In this document: positions 24,835-32,835 of the stretch, piece by piece
Layout: each line of letters opens with the position of its first letter
Position numbering within the stretch: the stretch's first letter is position 1
Assembly: GCF_040050925.1 (NCBI RefSeq)
Contig: NZ_CP157390.1
Coordinates: forward strand, 2,232,001 to 2,296,000
Origin: Leifsonia sp. NPDC080035
GTDB lineage: Bacteria; Actinomycetota; Actinomycetes; Actinomycetales; Microbacteriaceae
DNA length: 64,000 bases
Direction of reading: 5' to 3'
Program-made: the position numbers and the translations under genes
The notes under the pieces: model-generated
Told to the model about the DNA's origin: nothing
Database searches by the model: none
What the model saw: the letters and a program-made list of their open reading frames with translations, nothing else

Positions 24835-25748
24835 GAGGGATCCTTTCTGGGTCGGCGGGACGCCGCGGAGAGTCCGAGGAGCACCGAGTGCTCCGGCTCC
24901 GGTGGGGTGACGATGGGCGGTCGGTGGGAGGAGGACCAGAGGTGGGCGTGCACCAGCGCCTCGAGGCGGGGGAGGAGCACGTCGGCGGCGCGCATCGCGC
25001 CCCCGGAGACGACGACGACGTCCGGGTCGTATGCGTGGCACATCCCGACGATGGTCGCGGCCCAGGCGCCGACGAAGCGCTCGAACTCGGCGCCGACCGC
25101 GGGGTCGTCGCGGCGCTCGACGAGTTCGCGCAGGCCCGGAGCATCGCCGTCGGCCCGGCGCAGCGCGTCGCCGAGCACGGCGTCGGCGGCGGCATCGCGC
25201 TGGAGCGCCCAGGTGCTCGCGACCGCCTCCGCGCAGCCGATGTTGCCGCAGGTGCAGGGCGGCCCGTCGAGCTCGACGGTGATGTGGCCGCCGAGGATGC
25301 CGGCGTGGTCGTGGCGGCCGCGCAGCAGTTCGCCGTCGATCATGGCGGCCGTGCCGATGCCGGTGCCCAGTGTCACCAGGACGGCGTCGCGGGCACCGGC
25401 GGCGCAGCCGTGCACGACCTCGCCGAGAAGAGCGGCGCGGGCGTCGTTCTCGACGACCGCGGGAAGGGAGAAGGCGGTCTGCGACCAGGCGTCGAGGTCC
25501 ATCCCGCGCGCCCAGCCGTACTTGCCGTGGGCCGCGACGAGCGAGGCCGAGGCGCGGTCGACGACGCCGGGGACGGCGATCGCGACGGCGTCGAACGGGA
25601 TGCCGAGGCCGGTCGCGGTGTCCCGCACCGCGCCGAGGTCGGCGGCGGAGCCGGTGTTGGGGAGGGCGCCCGAGGCGAGGACCGCCGCGCCGTCGAGGAC
25701 TCCGAGCTTGATCTCGGTGCCGCCGAGGTCGATGCACAGCGTGCTCAT
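24831..25748 (-). CDS. ROK family sugar kinase
   Basis: This 305-residue kinase has the ATP-binding motif CIDLGGTEIK, the phosphate motif LGTGIGTAA, the catalytic Asp in VVENDARAA and the zinc motif CTCGNIGCAE. It likely phosphorylates glucose, mannose or fructose. It is coupled by GTGA to the isomerase, and its promoter region contains LacI operator site 2, which fits repression in the absence of the substrate. Confidence 0.9.
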   Translation of the reverse strand: MSTLCIDLGGTEIKLGVLDGAAVLASGALPNTGSAADLGAVRDTATGLGIPFDAVAIAVPGVVDRASASLVAAHGKYGWARGMDLDAWSQTAFSLPAVVENDARAALLGEVVHGCAAGARDAVLVTLGTGIGTAAMIDGELLRGRHDHAGILGGHITVELDGPPCTCGNIGCAEAVASTWALQRDAAADAVLGDALRRADGDAPGLRELVERRDDPAVGAEFERFVGAWAATIVGMCHAYDPDVVVVSGGAMRAADVLLPRLEALVHAHLWSSSHRPPIVTPPEPEHSVLLGLSAASRRPRKDPS

Positions 25749-25766
25749 CCCGGGCTCCTTCCCGTG

Positions 25767-25782
25767 TTGGTATCGTTACCAT
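25767..25782. promoter_or_regulatory. LacI-family operator (site 2)
   Basis: TTGGTATCGTTACCAT matches site 1 at 15 of 16 positions. It sits in the 75-bp gap between the LacI gene and the ROK kinase gene, 18 bp upstream of the kinase start, where bound repressor would block the kinase-isomerase transcript. Confidence 0.85.
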
Positions 25783-25823
25783 CGCACACGCGGCCGCGCA
25801 GCGTCAACTCCGCGTCGCGCGGC

Positions 25824-26855
25824 TCAGTCGCGGGCGACGCGCAGTGGTGTCGGCATCTCGACGGAGCGCGGCGCGCCATCCGGCCGCTCCAGCAGGCGAT
25901 CGAAGAGCAGGCGGGCGGCCTGCCGGCCGAGCTCGCGCGGGTCGTGCATGACCACGGTCACCGGCATCGGCATGAGCTCGGCGAGCTCGAAGTCGTCGAA
26001 GCTCACGATGGCGGGCAGCGTCGATCGGCCCTCGCCGGTCATCCGGCCGGCGAGCGCGCGGATGGCGCCGATGGTGTTCCGGTTGTTGGCGGAGAACACC
26101 GCCGTGGGCGGGCTGTCGGCGCCGAGCAGCTCGATCATCGCGGCCGAGGCGGTGTCGACGTCCTGCTGGCCGCGGCGGACGATGCCGAGGTCGACCGGGA
26201 TGCCGGCCTCCTCGAGCGCCTGGCAGTAGCCCTCGAAGCGGCGCTTGCCGGTGAAGACGCTGGTCACGTTGCCGAGGTACGCGATCCTGGTGTGGCCCGC
26301 CTGGATGAGGGCGGCCGTGCCGCGCCGGGCGCCACCGACGTCGTCGAGCACCACGGAGTCGGCCGGGACGCCGTCGACGGTCCTGGACGCCAGCACCAGC
26401 GGCGTCTCCCGGAGCGCATCCGGCTGCAGGTGCGCGGCGTCCTCACCTGAGGGCACCACGATCAGGCCCTCGACCTGCCTGCCGATGAAGTCGGTGATCA
26501 CGAGGCGTTCGCGGGCGATGTCCTCGCCGGTGTTGCCGAGCAGGATGCGCCGGCCGTACTGCGCGGCGACCTCCTCGACGCCGAGCGCGAAGTTGCCGTA
26601 GTACGGGTTGCCGAGGTTCGTGATGGCGACGCCGATCAGGCCGCTCGTGTGTCCAGGGCGCAGGCTCCTGGCGTTCTCGTTCCGGTGGTAGCCGAGTGCA
26701 GCGACGGCCTCGAGCACGCGGTCCTGCATGTCGGGCCGCACGTTCTTGCCGCCCGCAAGGGTGCGCGAGACGGTCATCGGGCTCACGCCGGCGCGCAGGG
26801 CGACCTCGCGGATGGTCGGCTGCTTGGCCGGCCCCTCGGGCAGCGTCTCGGTCAT
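25824..26855 (-). CDS. LacI family transcriptional regulator of the sugar locus
   Basis: A 343-residue repressor with a helix-turn-helix near the N-terminus (IREVALRAGVSPMTVSRTLA), the hinge helix (NARSLRPGHT) and a periplasmic-binding-like effector domain. The ATG at 26855 has AAGGAG 4-5 nt upstream. It sits in the centre of the three operators (22983, 25767, 26939), so it most likely controls the importer, the kinase/isomerase and the divergent secreted protein, and possibly itself. Confidence 0.93.
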   Translation of the reverse strand: MTETLPEGPAKQPTIREVALRAGVSPMTVSRTLAGGKNVRPDMQDRVLEAVAALGYHRNENARSLRPGHTSGLIGVAITNLGNPYYGNFALGVEEVAAQYGRRILLGNTGEDIARERLVITDFIGRQVEGLIVVPSGEDAAHLQPDALRETPLVLASRTVDGVPADSVVLDDVGGARRGTAALIQAGHTRIAYLGNVTSVFTGKRRFEGYCQALEEAGIPVDLGIVRRGQQDVDTASAAMIELLGADSPPTAVFSANNRNTIGAIRALAGRMTGEGRSTLPAIVSFDDFELAELMPMPVTVVMHDPRELGRQAARLLFDRLLERPDGAPRSVEMPTPLRVARD

Positions 26856-26938
26856 CTCGCTCCTTCGGCGGGCCGTTTCGCAACCCAACCTATCCAAGCT
26901 CTCCCGTCCCGCGCCCCGCGGTGCTACGGTGTCGGGCA

Positions 26939-26954
26939 TTGGTAACGATATCAA
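26939..26954. promoter_or_regulatory. LacI-family operator (site 3)
   Basis: TTGGTAACGATATCAA is a near-palindrome with the same half-sites as the two other operators, followed by a repeated ACGATATCA at 26957-26965. It lies between the divergent LacI gene and the secreted propeller-like gene and could act on both. Confidence 0.75.
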
Positions 26955-27009
26955 GACGATATCAGGACAGCGCCGTCGCCCTCCAGCGCGGCCGACCGAA
27001 CGGAGTGTC

Positions 27010-28188
27010 ATGCCTCGCCATCCCCGTCGCACCCACCGGAGTGTGCGCACCTCGACCCTGGTCGCCGCTGTCGCGGCCGGGACGGTCGCCGTCGGCCTGC
27101 TCGCGGCCCCCGCCGGAGCGGCCCCCGTCGCCGCGGCCCCATCCTCCGCGGCCCCCACTCCGGCGTCGGCCGGCGCGGGTCCCTCGACCCCATCCGCTCC
27201 GACCGGGGCCGACGTCGACCAGCGCCTCGCCGACCGGTTCGAGCACTACGGCGACACGGCGGGCAGGTGGACCGGCGCGGACTCCGCGTACAGCGTCCCG
27301 CTGCCCGGCGGCGGCGTCGCCTGGCTCTACTCGGACACGTTCCTCGGCACCGTGAATCCCGACCACTCCCGCCCTGCCGACTCCCCGTTCGTGCACAACT
27401 CGATCGTCGTCGACCGCGGCGGCCGGCTGACCACCTACACGGGCGGGACGGCGACCGCCCCGCAGTCGCTTGTCACGGTCGCTGGCGGCGACGAGCAGCA
27501 GGACTGGTACTGGTTCGGCGACGGCACGGTCGAGGGCTCGCACCTGAGGGTGATGCTGCTGCACTTCCGCAAGACCGGCACCGGCGTCTTCGACTTCGCC
27601 TACGTCGGCAGCGCCGTCGCCTCGTTCTCGCTGCCGACCATGCGGCTGGACGGCGTGGTCACACGGCCGGAGGGCACCGTGGAATGGGGGTCGGCCATCC
27701 TCGAGCAGGGCCCGTGGACCTACGTCTACGGCGTCGAGGACCTGCAGTCGACCAAGTACATGCACGTCGCCCGGGTCCGCACGAACGGCCTGACACGGGC
27801 GCCGTGGCAGTTCTGGAGCGGCTCGGGATGGTCCGCGGACGAGTCCGCGTCGGCCCGCGTGATGGGCGGCGTCGCCAACGAGTACAGCGTCACGCGCTTC
27901 CAGGGCGGCTTCGCGCTGGTGACCGGTGACTCCACCGAGATCCTGAGCCCGCACATCGTGCTCTACCGGTCGGCGTCGCCCACCGGACCGTTCACGCAGA
28001 AGACGCTCCTCTACACGACCCCCGAGACCGCGGGCAACGTGTTCACTTACAACGCGAAGGCGCACCCGGAGCTGTCGCGGTCGGGGTCGCTGCTCGTCAC
28101 CTACAACGTGAACAGCTTCGATACCGCCGATGTCTACCGGGACGTCGACAACTACCGCCCGCGCTACATCGACGTGCGGTTCGGGTGA
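27010..28188 (+). CDS. Secreted DUF4185/DUF5005-like protein, probably a beta-propeller
   Basis: This 392-residue protein has a signal peptide (Arg-rich start, hydrophobic core to about residue 36, AGAAPV cleavage region), an Ala/Pro-rich linker to residue 70, and a globular domain with motifs seen in five-bladed propeller families (VAWLYSDTFLG, HNSIVVDRGG, WGSAILEQGPWTYVYG). It is probably an extracellular glycoside-active protein. Operator site 3 in front of it ties it to the sugar locus. CGGAG precedes the ATG. Confidence 0.75.
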   Translation: MPRHPRRTHRSVRTSTLVAAVAAGTVAVGLLAAPAGAAPVAAAPSSAAPTPASAGAGPSTPSAPTGADVDQRLADRFEHYGDTAGRWTGADSAYSVPLPGGGVAWLYSDTFLGTVNPDHSRPADSPFVHNSIVVDRGGRLTTYTGGTATAPQSLVTVAGGDEQQDWYWFGDGTVEGSHLRVMLLHFRKTGTGVFDFAYVGSAVASFSLPTMRLDGVVTRPEGTVEWGSAILEQGPWTYVYGVEDLQSTKYMHVARVRTNGLTRAPWQFWSGSGWSADESASARVMGGVANEYSVTRFQGGFALVTGDSTEILSPHIVLYRSASPTGPFTQKTLLYTTPETAGNVFTYNAKAHPELSRSGSLLVTYNVNSFDTADVYRDVDNYRPRYIDVRFG

Positions 28189-28204
28189 CCGGGAGCGTCC
28201 GCTG

Positions 28205-28252
28205 ACGGGATACCCGCGGCGCACGATTTGCGCGGCGCCGCGGGTATCCCGT
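28205..28252 (+). terminator. 17-bp perfect stem-loop terminator
   Basis: A perfect 17-bp inverted repeat (ACGGGATACCCGCGGCG) with a 14-nt loop lies just after the secreted protein gene and isolates it from the ribosomal protein operon. No T-tract. Confidence 0.8.
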
Positions 28253-28254
28253 AC

Positions 28255-28463
28255 CCTTATCGAAGCCAAAGACCGCTGGTCGACATGTTCGCATGTCCGA
28301 AGTCCCATCCAGGTGGGGGCCCGCGCAGGTGTATGAAGCAAGTTTTCCCGCAGTTCTCTGCGTCGACAAGCTCCGTGCCCTGCGCCGGAGCTTTTTTCAT
28401 TTCCCGCGGTCGAGGCGCACATCGCTCCCGCGGTGTGCGACGAAGAAGATTGAGGAGTAGGCC
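28255..28463 (+). ncRNA. Ribosomal protein L10 leader with attenuator
   Basis: The 5' region of rplJ contains a GC-rich stem (AAGCTCCG...CGGAGCTT, 28368-28393) followed by six T residues (28392-28397), a classical intrinsic terminator inside the leader. L10 leaders in many bacteria bind the L10(L12)4 complex and stop their own transcription; the position and terminator fit this autogenous control. The upstream boundary is approximate. Confidence 0.72.
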
Positions 28464-28979
28464 ATGGCGAACAAGGAAGCCACGGTTGCCGAGCTGGAGA
28501 ATCTGTTCGACAGCTCGACCGCCGTTCTGCTGACCGAGTACCGCGGTCTCACGGTGTCGCAGCTCAAGGAGCTGCGCTCATCCATCCGTGAGCACGCGAC
28601 GTACGCCGTGGTGAAGAACACGCTGACCAAGATCGCGGCCAACAACAAGGGAATCTCGTCGTTCGACGAGGAGCTCGTTGGGCCGTCCGCGATCGCCTTC
28701 GTGCACGGTGACCCTGTCGCCGTCGCGAAGTCGCTGCGTGACTTCGCCAAGGCAAACCCTCTGCTGGTGGTCAAGGGCGGTTACTTCGACGGTAACGCCC
28801 TGACCGCAGAAGAGGTAGGCAAGCTCGCCGACCTCGAGTCCCGTGAGGTACTGCTGGCCAAGCTGGCCGGCGCCTTCAAGGCCTCGCTGTTCGGAGCCGC
28901 ATATCTGTTCAACGCACCGCTGTCGCAGGCCGTTCGCACGGTCGACGCGCTGCGTGAGAAGCAGGAGTCCGCTGCCTGA
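28464..28979 (+). CDS. rplJ: 50S ribosomal protein L10
   Basis: A 171-residue protein with the typical L10 start ([14 protein letters not shown]), the RNA-binding [16 protein letters not shown] segment and a C-terminal helix that binds L12 dimers. TTGAGGAG precedes the ATG. L10 anchors the L12 stalk to 23S rRNA and represses its own operon through the leader. Confidence 0.98.
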   Translation: MANKEATVAELENLFDSSTAVLLTEYRGLTVSQLKELRSSIREHATYAVVKNTLTKIAANNKGISSFDEELVGPSAIAFVHGDPVAVAKSLRDFAKANPLLVVKGGYFDGNALTAEEVGKLADLESREVLLAKLAGAFKASLFGAAYLFNAPLSQAVRTVDALREKQESAA

Positions 28980-29032
28980 TCCGTCACGGATCCTGCCAGC
29001 GGTGAGTAACCACAGAAACTAAGGAGAGAACA

Positions 29033-29422
29033 ATGGCAAAGCTGTCGACTGACGAGCTGCTTGACGCGTTCAAGGAGCTGACCCTCATCGAGCTCAGCGA
29101 GTTCGTGAAGAAGTTCGAGGAGACCTTCGAGGTCACCGCCGCCGCCCCCGTCGCCGTGGCCGCCCCGGCCGCCGGTGGCGCTGGTGCCGCTGCCGAAGAG
29201 GTCGAGGAGAAGGACTCGTTCGACGTCGTCCTCGAGGCCGCCGGTGACAAGAAGATCCAGGTCATCAAGGAGGTGCGCGCCCTCACCAGCCTCGGCCTCG
29301 GTGAGGCGAAGGCCCTCGTTGACGGCGCGCCGAGCACCGTGCTCGAGGGCGCCAACAAGGAGACCGCTGAGAAGGCGAAGGCCCAGCTCGAAGAGGCTGG
29401 CGCCACCATCACCCTCAAGTAG
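29033..29422 (+). CDS. rplL: 50S ribosomal protein L7/L12
   Basis: A 129-residue acidic stalk protein: N-terminal dimerisation domain (residues 1-35), Ala/Pro-rich hinge (about 38-58) and a factor-binding C-terminal domain with [17 protein letters not shown] and [13 protein letters not shown] precedes the ATG. It recruits translation GTPases and follows rplJ by 53 nt. Confidence 0.98.
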   Translation: MAKLSTDELLDAFKELTLIELSEFVKKFEETFEVTAAAPVAVAAPAAGGAGAAAEEVEEKDSFDVVLEAAGDKKIQVIKEVRALTSLGLGEAKALVDGAPSTVLEGANKETAEKAKAQLEEAGATITLK

Positions 29423-29526
29423 TAAGCGCCCCATCGGGGCTCTTCTACGACAGGCTGACAGGCTCGTCTTCGTGTCGTAAGACACGTGCGCGACGCGGAC
29501 TCCTCGCAAGAGAGTGTCCGCGTTGT

Positions 29527-29562
29527 GGAGGGCGTCGCCCCCGCTACGGGGCGACGCCCTCC
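29527..29562 (+). terminator. 15-bp stem-loop after rplL
   Basis: GGAGGGCGTCGCCCC pairs perfectly with its complement across a 6-nt loop. It follows a weaker GC hairpin directly after the rplL stop and probably ends the rplJL transcript. The remaining bases up to 29671 show nothing else recognisable. Confidence 0.8.
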
Positions 29563-29671
29563 GTGCGTTTAAGACGTACGGGCGCGGATGCTCACCCATC
29601 CACCCGCGTCCGATCGCGCCTGCTCGCGTGCATCGGTGTGCAAGGACGCACAACCGTAAGGAAGAACCACG

Positions 29672-29809
29672 ATGAACAGATGGCGGCGCTACGCCTCCAC
29701 GCTGCGCGGACTCGGGTCCGCGCTCCTGCACGGGGACGACCGCGACAGCGGCGCCCACCCGCCGGATCTGTACCGCAGGACCCTGCTCTACGACAGGTAC
29801 CTGCGGTAG
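29672..29809 (+). CDS. Small Arg/Tyr-rich protein, 45 codons, unknown
   Basis: The ATG has AAGGAAG 8 nt upstream and the stop is followed within 13 bp by a strong terminator; another terminator closes the rplL unit before it. The 45 residues start MNRWRRYASTLRGLG and end in YRRTLLYDRYLR, so the product is basic with a conserved-looking Tyr/Arg tail. It has the isolated structure of a genuine small gene. No family is recognised; a dual-function small RNA is an alternative. Confidence 0.58.
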   Translation: MNRWRRYASTLRGLGSALLHGDDRDSGAHPPDLYRRTLLYDRYLR

Positions 29810-29821
29810 ACCCGACACCAC

Positions 29822-29853
29822 GAAGCGCCCTCGGCCACGGCCGGGGGCGCTTC
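29822..29853 (+). terminator. Terminator after the small gene
   Basis: GAAGCGCCCTCGGCC pairs with GGCCGGGGGCGCTTC at 14 of 15 positions with a minimal loop. It begins 13 bp after the small gene's stop. Confidence 0.75.
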
Positions 29854-29993
29854 GCGCGTCCGCGTCCACTCTCTGCTCGTGCGATGAATTCCGGAGATTC
29901 GGGCCGCCTGCGGCGGGGAAACCGTTCGAACGGACATCCGCCCGGCGCGTCGTGCGAGAACTCCGTACGAACCGACGGCCATACACTGACCGG

Positions 29994-30650
29994 ATGACCG
30001 CCGACCTCGACGCCACCCGCACGGCCTACGACCTCGTCGCCGCCGACTACGCCGACCTGCTGCGCGACGAGCTCGCGGAGAAGCCGTTGGAGCGGGCGAT
30101 GCTCGCCGCGTTCGCCGAGCAGGTCGAGCGCTCGGGCGGCGGACCGGTCGCCGATCTCGGTTGCGGACCCGGCCGGATCGCCGCGCACCTGGCCGGGCTC
30201 GGGGTGGACGTGCGCGGGCTCGACCTCTCCGCCGGGATGGTGGACGTGGCGCGGGCGGAGCACCCGGGCATCCCGTTCGAGGTGGGCGCGATGGCGGAAC
30301 TGCCGTACGCGGACGGGGCGCTCGCGGGAGCGCTCGCCTGGTACTCGATCATCCACACGCCGCAGGAGGGTCAACCGGCCCTGTTCGCCGAGTTCGCGCG
30401 GGTCGTGCGCCCGGGCGGCCGGCTGCTGCTGGCGTTCCAGGTGAGCGAGCGGGCGGACGAGGACGTCGTGCACCTCACTCGCGCGTACGGCCACGACATC
30501 GACCTGCGGACCAGGCGCCAGCATCCTGCCCGAGTGCGGGAACGGCTCCGGGCGGCAGGATTCACGCCGACCGCCGAGCTGCTGCGCGAGCCGGAGGCGC
30601 CGGAGAAGTCGCGGCAGGCGTTCCTGCTCTCCATTCGCGACGCCACTTGA
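29994..30650 (+). CDS. SAM-dependent methyltransferase (class I)
   Basis: A 218-residue methyltransferase with motif I VADLGCGPGRIA, motif II GLDLSAGMV, post-I acidic region and a LAWYSIIHTP segment typical of small-molecule methyltransferases. TACACT ends 6 nt before the ATG, so the mRNA is probably leaderless. The stop abuts the MarR operator. Substrate unknown. Confidence 0.88.
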   Translation: MTADLDATRTAYDLVAADYADLLRDELAEKPLERAMLAAFAEQVERSGGGPVADLGCGPGRIAAHLAGLGVDVRGLDLSAGMVDVARAEHPGIPFEVGAMAELPYADGALAGALAWYSIIHTPQEGQPALFAEFARVVRPGGRLLLAFQVSERADEDVVHLTRAYGHDIDLRTRRQHPARVRERLRAAGFTPTAELLREPEAPEKSRQAFLLSIRDAT

Positions 30651-30673
30651 TTTATATAGGCGAGCTATATAAA
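30651..30673. promoter_or_regulatory. MarR-type operator overlapping a leaderless promoter
   Basis: TTTATATAG and CTATATAAA are perfect 9-bp inverted repeats with a 5-nt spacer. The right arm overlaps the likely -10 (TAAAAT at 30670-30675) of the marR gene, whose GTG begins 7 nt later. Autorepression of the marR-MFS pair follows. Confidence 0.85.
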
Positions 30674-30682
30674 ATTGTCGCC

Positions 30683-31168
30683 GTGCCCGAGACCCTCATC
30701 ACCACAGAAGCAGACACCGCCGCCCTCCGGCAGACCCTCGGCGACCTCGTCGTCGCGAGCCACCGGCTGACCCGCATCGCGGCACGCGTCACCGGCAGCA
30801 CCGAGTCGCCCGCCACCTGGCGGACGCTCAGCGTGCTGCAGAGCGCCGGCCCGATGCGCCTCGGCGAGCTCGCCACCCAGAGCCGCGTCTCGCAGCCGAC
30901 GATGACCAAGATCGTCCGCAACCTCGTCGACTCCGAGTGGGTGAAGCGCATCGCCGACACGGATGACGCGCGCGCCTGGCAGATCGCCCTCACCCCCAGG
31001 GGCGCTGACGCGCTGCAGAACTGGCGCGACACGCTCGCGGACGCGCTCGTCCCGATGTTCGCCGACATCACAGAGGAGGAGCTCGCGGCGATGAGCCTCA
31101 CCGTGCAGGTCATCGCCTCGCGTGCCGACCTGTCGGCCGCCGCCTCCGCGGCCCTCTCCGGTCGCTGA
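30683..31168 (+). CDS. MarR family transcriptional regulator
   Basis: This 161-residue protein has the MarR winged helix (LGELATQSRVSQPTMTKIVRNL) and the beta-wing (ADTDDARAWQIALTPRG). The GTG is leaderless and directly follows its presumed operator. The MFS gene begins 64 nt downstream, the classical arrangement of a ligand-responsive repressor with its efflux pump. Confidence 0.92.
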   Translation: MPETLITTEADTAALRQTLGDLVVASHRLTRIAARVTGSTESPATWRTLSVLQSAGPMRLGELATQSRVSQPTMTKIVRNLVDSEWVKRIADTDDARAWQIALTPRGADALQNWRDTLADALVPMFADITEEELAAMSLTVQVIASRADLSAAASAALSGR

Positions 31169-31231
31169 CCGGCCCCGGCGCTCACCCTTCCGTACCCTTT
31201 CCACCGAACCTTCAGGAGCCTCAGTCCTTCC

Positions 31232-32470
31232 ATGTCCCACGAGAAACCGGACAACATCCTCAAGCAGCCCACCGCCGTCTGGGCCGTCGCCTTCGCGTCG
31301 GTCATCGCCTTCATGGGCATCGGCCTCGTCGACCCGATCCTCCCCGCCATCGCCAAGAGCCTGCAGGCGACGCCGACCCAGACGGAGATGCTCTTCACGA
31401 GCTACCTCCTGATCACCGGCGCCGCGATGTTCTTCACCAGCTGGATCTCCAGCCGCATCGGCGCGAAGAAGACGCTGCTGATCGGCCTCGCGCTGATCGT
31501 GCTGTTCGCGCTCGCGGCCGGCCTGTCGCAGAACGTGGAGTCGATCATCGGTTTCCGCGCCGGCTGGGGCCTCGGGAATGCGCTCTTCATCTCCACCGCG
31601 CTCGCCACCATCGTGGGCGCGGCGTCGGGCGGAACGTCGGCGGCGATCATCCTGTACGAGGCGGCGCTCGGACTCGGCATCGCGATCGGCCCGCTGCTCG
31701 GTGGACTGCTCGGCAGCTGGAGCTGGCGCGGACCGTTCTTCGGGACGGCGACCCTGATGGCGATCGGCTTCATCGCCATCGTCTCGATGCTCAAGAAGAC
31801 GCCGGAGAAGCCGACGCCGACGAAGCTCTCCGCCCCGTTCCGGGCGCTCGGCCGTCCTGCGCTCGGCTTCCTCGCGGGCGCCGCGCTGTTCTACAACATC
31901 GGCTTCTTCGTGCTGCTGGCGTACACGCCGTTCGCGCTGGTGCCGCTGGGAGTCGAGGACGCGATCACGCTCGGCCTGATCTTCTTCGGCTGGGGCGTGG
32001 CGCTGGCGGTCACCTCGGTGTGGGTCGCCCCGCTGCTGACGGCGCGGCTGCCGCGCACCCGGGTGCTGTGGCTGGTCATGCCGCTGCTGGCCATCGACCT
32101 GGCCGCGGCCGGCCTGTTCAGCTCGTCGCTGGTCGCGCTGATCGTCTGCGTGATCGTCGGCGGTCTGCTCCTCGGCATCCTGAACACCGTGCTCACGGAG
32201 TGCGTGATGGAGGCCACCGACCTGCCGCGCTCGGTCGCGTCGAGCGCCTACTCCGGCGTCCGGTTCCTCGGCGGCGCGATCGCCCCGCCCGCCGCGACGC
32301 TGCTCGCCGACACCATCAGCCCGGCGACGCCGTTCTATGCCGGCGCGATCTCGGTGCTCATCGCCGTGGCACTCGTGATGGTCGGCCACAAGCACCTCAA
32401 GCGCGTGGACGCGCCGCAGGAGACGCAGCAGCAGGAGGCGGAGGTCCTGGCCGTCGCCGACGCCGACTGA
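31232..32470 (+). CDS. MFS drug efflux transporter
   Basis: A 412-residue, 12-helix major facilitator protein. The first loop has GIGLVDPILPAIAKSL and the helix 2-3 loop SWISSRIGAKKTLL; antiporter motif C is suggested by ALGLGIAIGPLLGG in helix 5. The hydrophilic C-terminus is Gln/Glu-rich. Regulated presumably by the MarR protein encoded just upstream; the substrate is unknown. Confidence 0.9.
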   Translation: MSHEKPDNILKQPTAVWAVAFASVIAFMGIGLVDPILPAIAKSLQATPTQTEMLFTSYLLITGAAMFFTSWISSRIGAKKTLLIGLALIVLFALAAGLSQNVESIIGFRAGWGLGNALFISTALATIVGAASGGTSAAIILYEAALGLGIAIGPLLGGLLGSWSWRGPFFGTATLMAIGFIAIVSMLKKTPEKPTPTKLSAPFRALGRPALGFLAGAALFYNIGFFVLLAYTPFALVPLGVEDAITLGLIFFGWGVALAVTSVWVAPLLTARLPRTRVLWLVMPLLAIDLAAAGLFSSSLVALIVCVIVGGLLLGILNTVLTECVMEATDLPRSVASSAYSGVRFLGGAIAPPAATLLADTISPATPFYAGAISVLIAVALVMVGHKHLKRVDAPQETQQQEAEVLAVADAD

Positions 32471-32507
32471 GTCGCTCGACCCGCGCCCGGATCGACCCCG
32501 CTGTCGG

Positions 32508-32559
32508 TTCCGGAGTTCTTCCCGCCTCCGCACGGCGTGTTGCGTGAAGAACTCCGGAA
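32508..32559. terminator. 14-bp perfect inverted repeat between convergent genes
   Basis: TTCCGGAGTTCTTC and GAAGAACTCCGGAA frame a 24-nt spacer. It lies between the MFS gene and the convergent LacI gene and may serve both strands, like the other hairpins in convergent gaps of this window. Confidence 0.65.
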
Positions 32560-32585
32560 GCGATGGCGGGAACGCCGCGCAATGC

Positions 32586-32621
32586 GAAGAGCCGCCCCGT
32601 TCCTAGGCAGGGCGGCTCTTC
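32586..32621. terminator. 12-bp stem-loop terminator
   Basis: GAAGAGCCGCCC pairs perfectly with GGGCGGCTCTTC around a 12-nt loop; second hairpin of the convergent intergenic region. Confidence 0.75.
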
Positions 32622-32835
32622 CCGTCACCTTCTAGGAGTTGGGGACGGGCCGACCGTCGGCACGCGATCGTGCCTACCCGAAAGGCGCGATCGGCCAACG
32701 GCCAGCAATGACATTATTTCAGACGAATCGCGTGTTCACGTTCACAACACCGATTGACACGTCATTTCGTCCACCCTCCACGTCATCCCGGGCGCGTCGT
32801 GCACAGTGCGTCTTGCGTTCCCGGTCTCAGCGTCG
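32622..32835. other. Remainder of a 365-bp convergent gap, no gene seen
   Basis: After the two hairpins the spacer contains AT-richer sequence (for example ACATTATTTC near 32710) but no convincing reading frame, promoter with a gene behind it, or RNA fold that I can support. Confidence 0.5.

Noticed and set aside
23065..25782. A 905-codon frame that would fuse the ROK kinase region to the isomerase
   Set aside because: The kinase is encoded in another frame; the upstream 300 codons are Arg-rich and no fusion is needed because GTGA overlap explains the boundary.
22918..26229. Very long plus-strand frame opposite the isomerase and kinase genes
   Set aside because: Low-complexity Val/Arg/Glu composition and full overlap with recognised enzymes on the other strand.
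32622..32835. Small reading frames in the convergent gap before the LacI gene
   Set aside because: They lack ribosome sites, promoter geometry and coding-like third positions.
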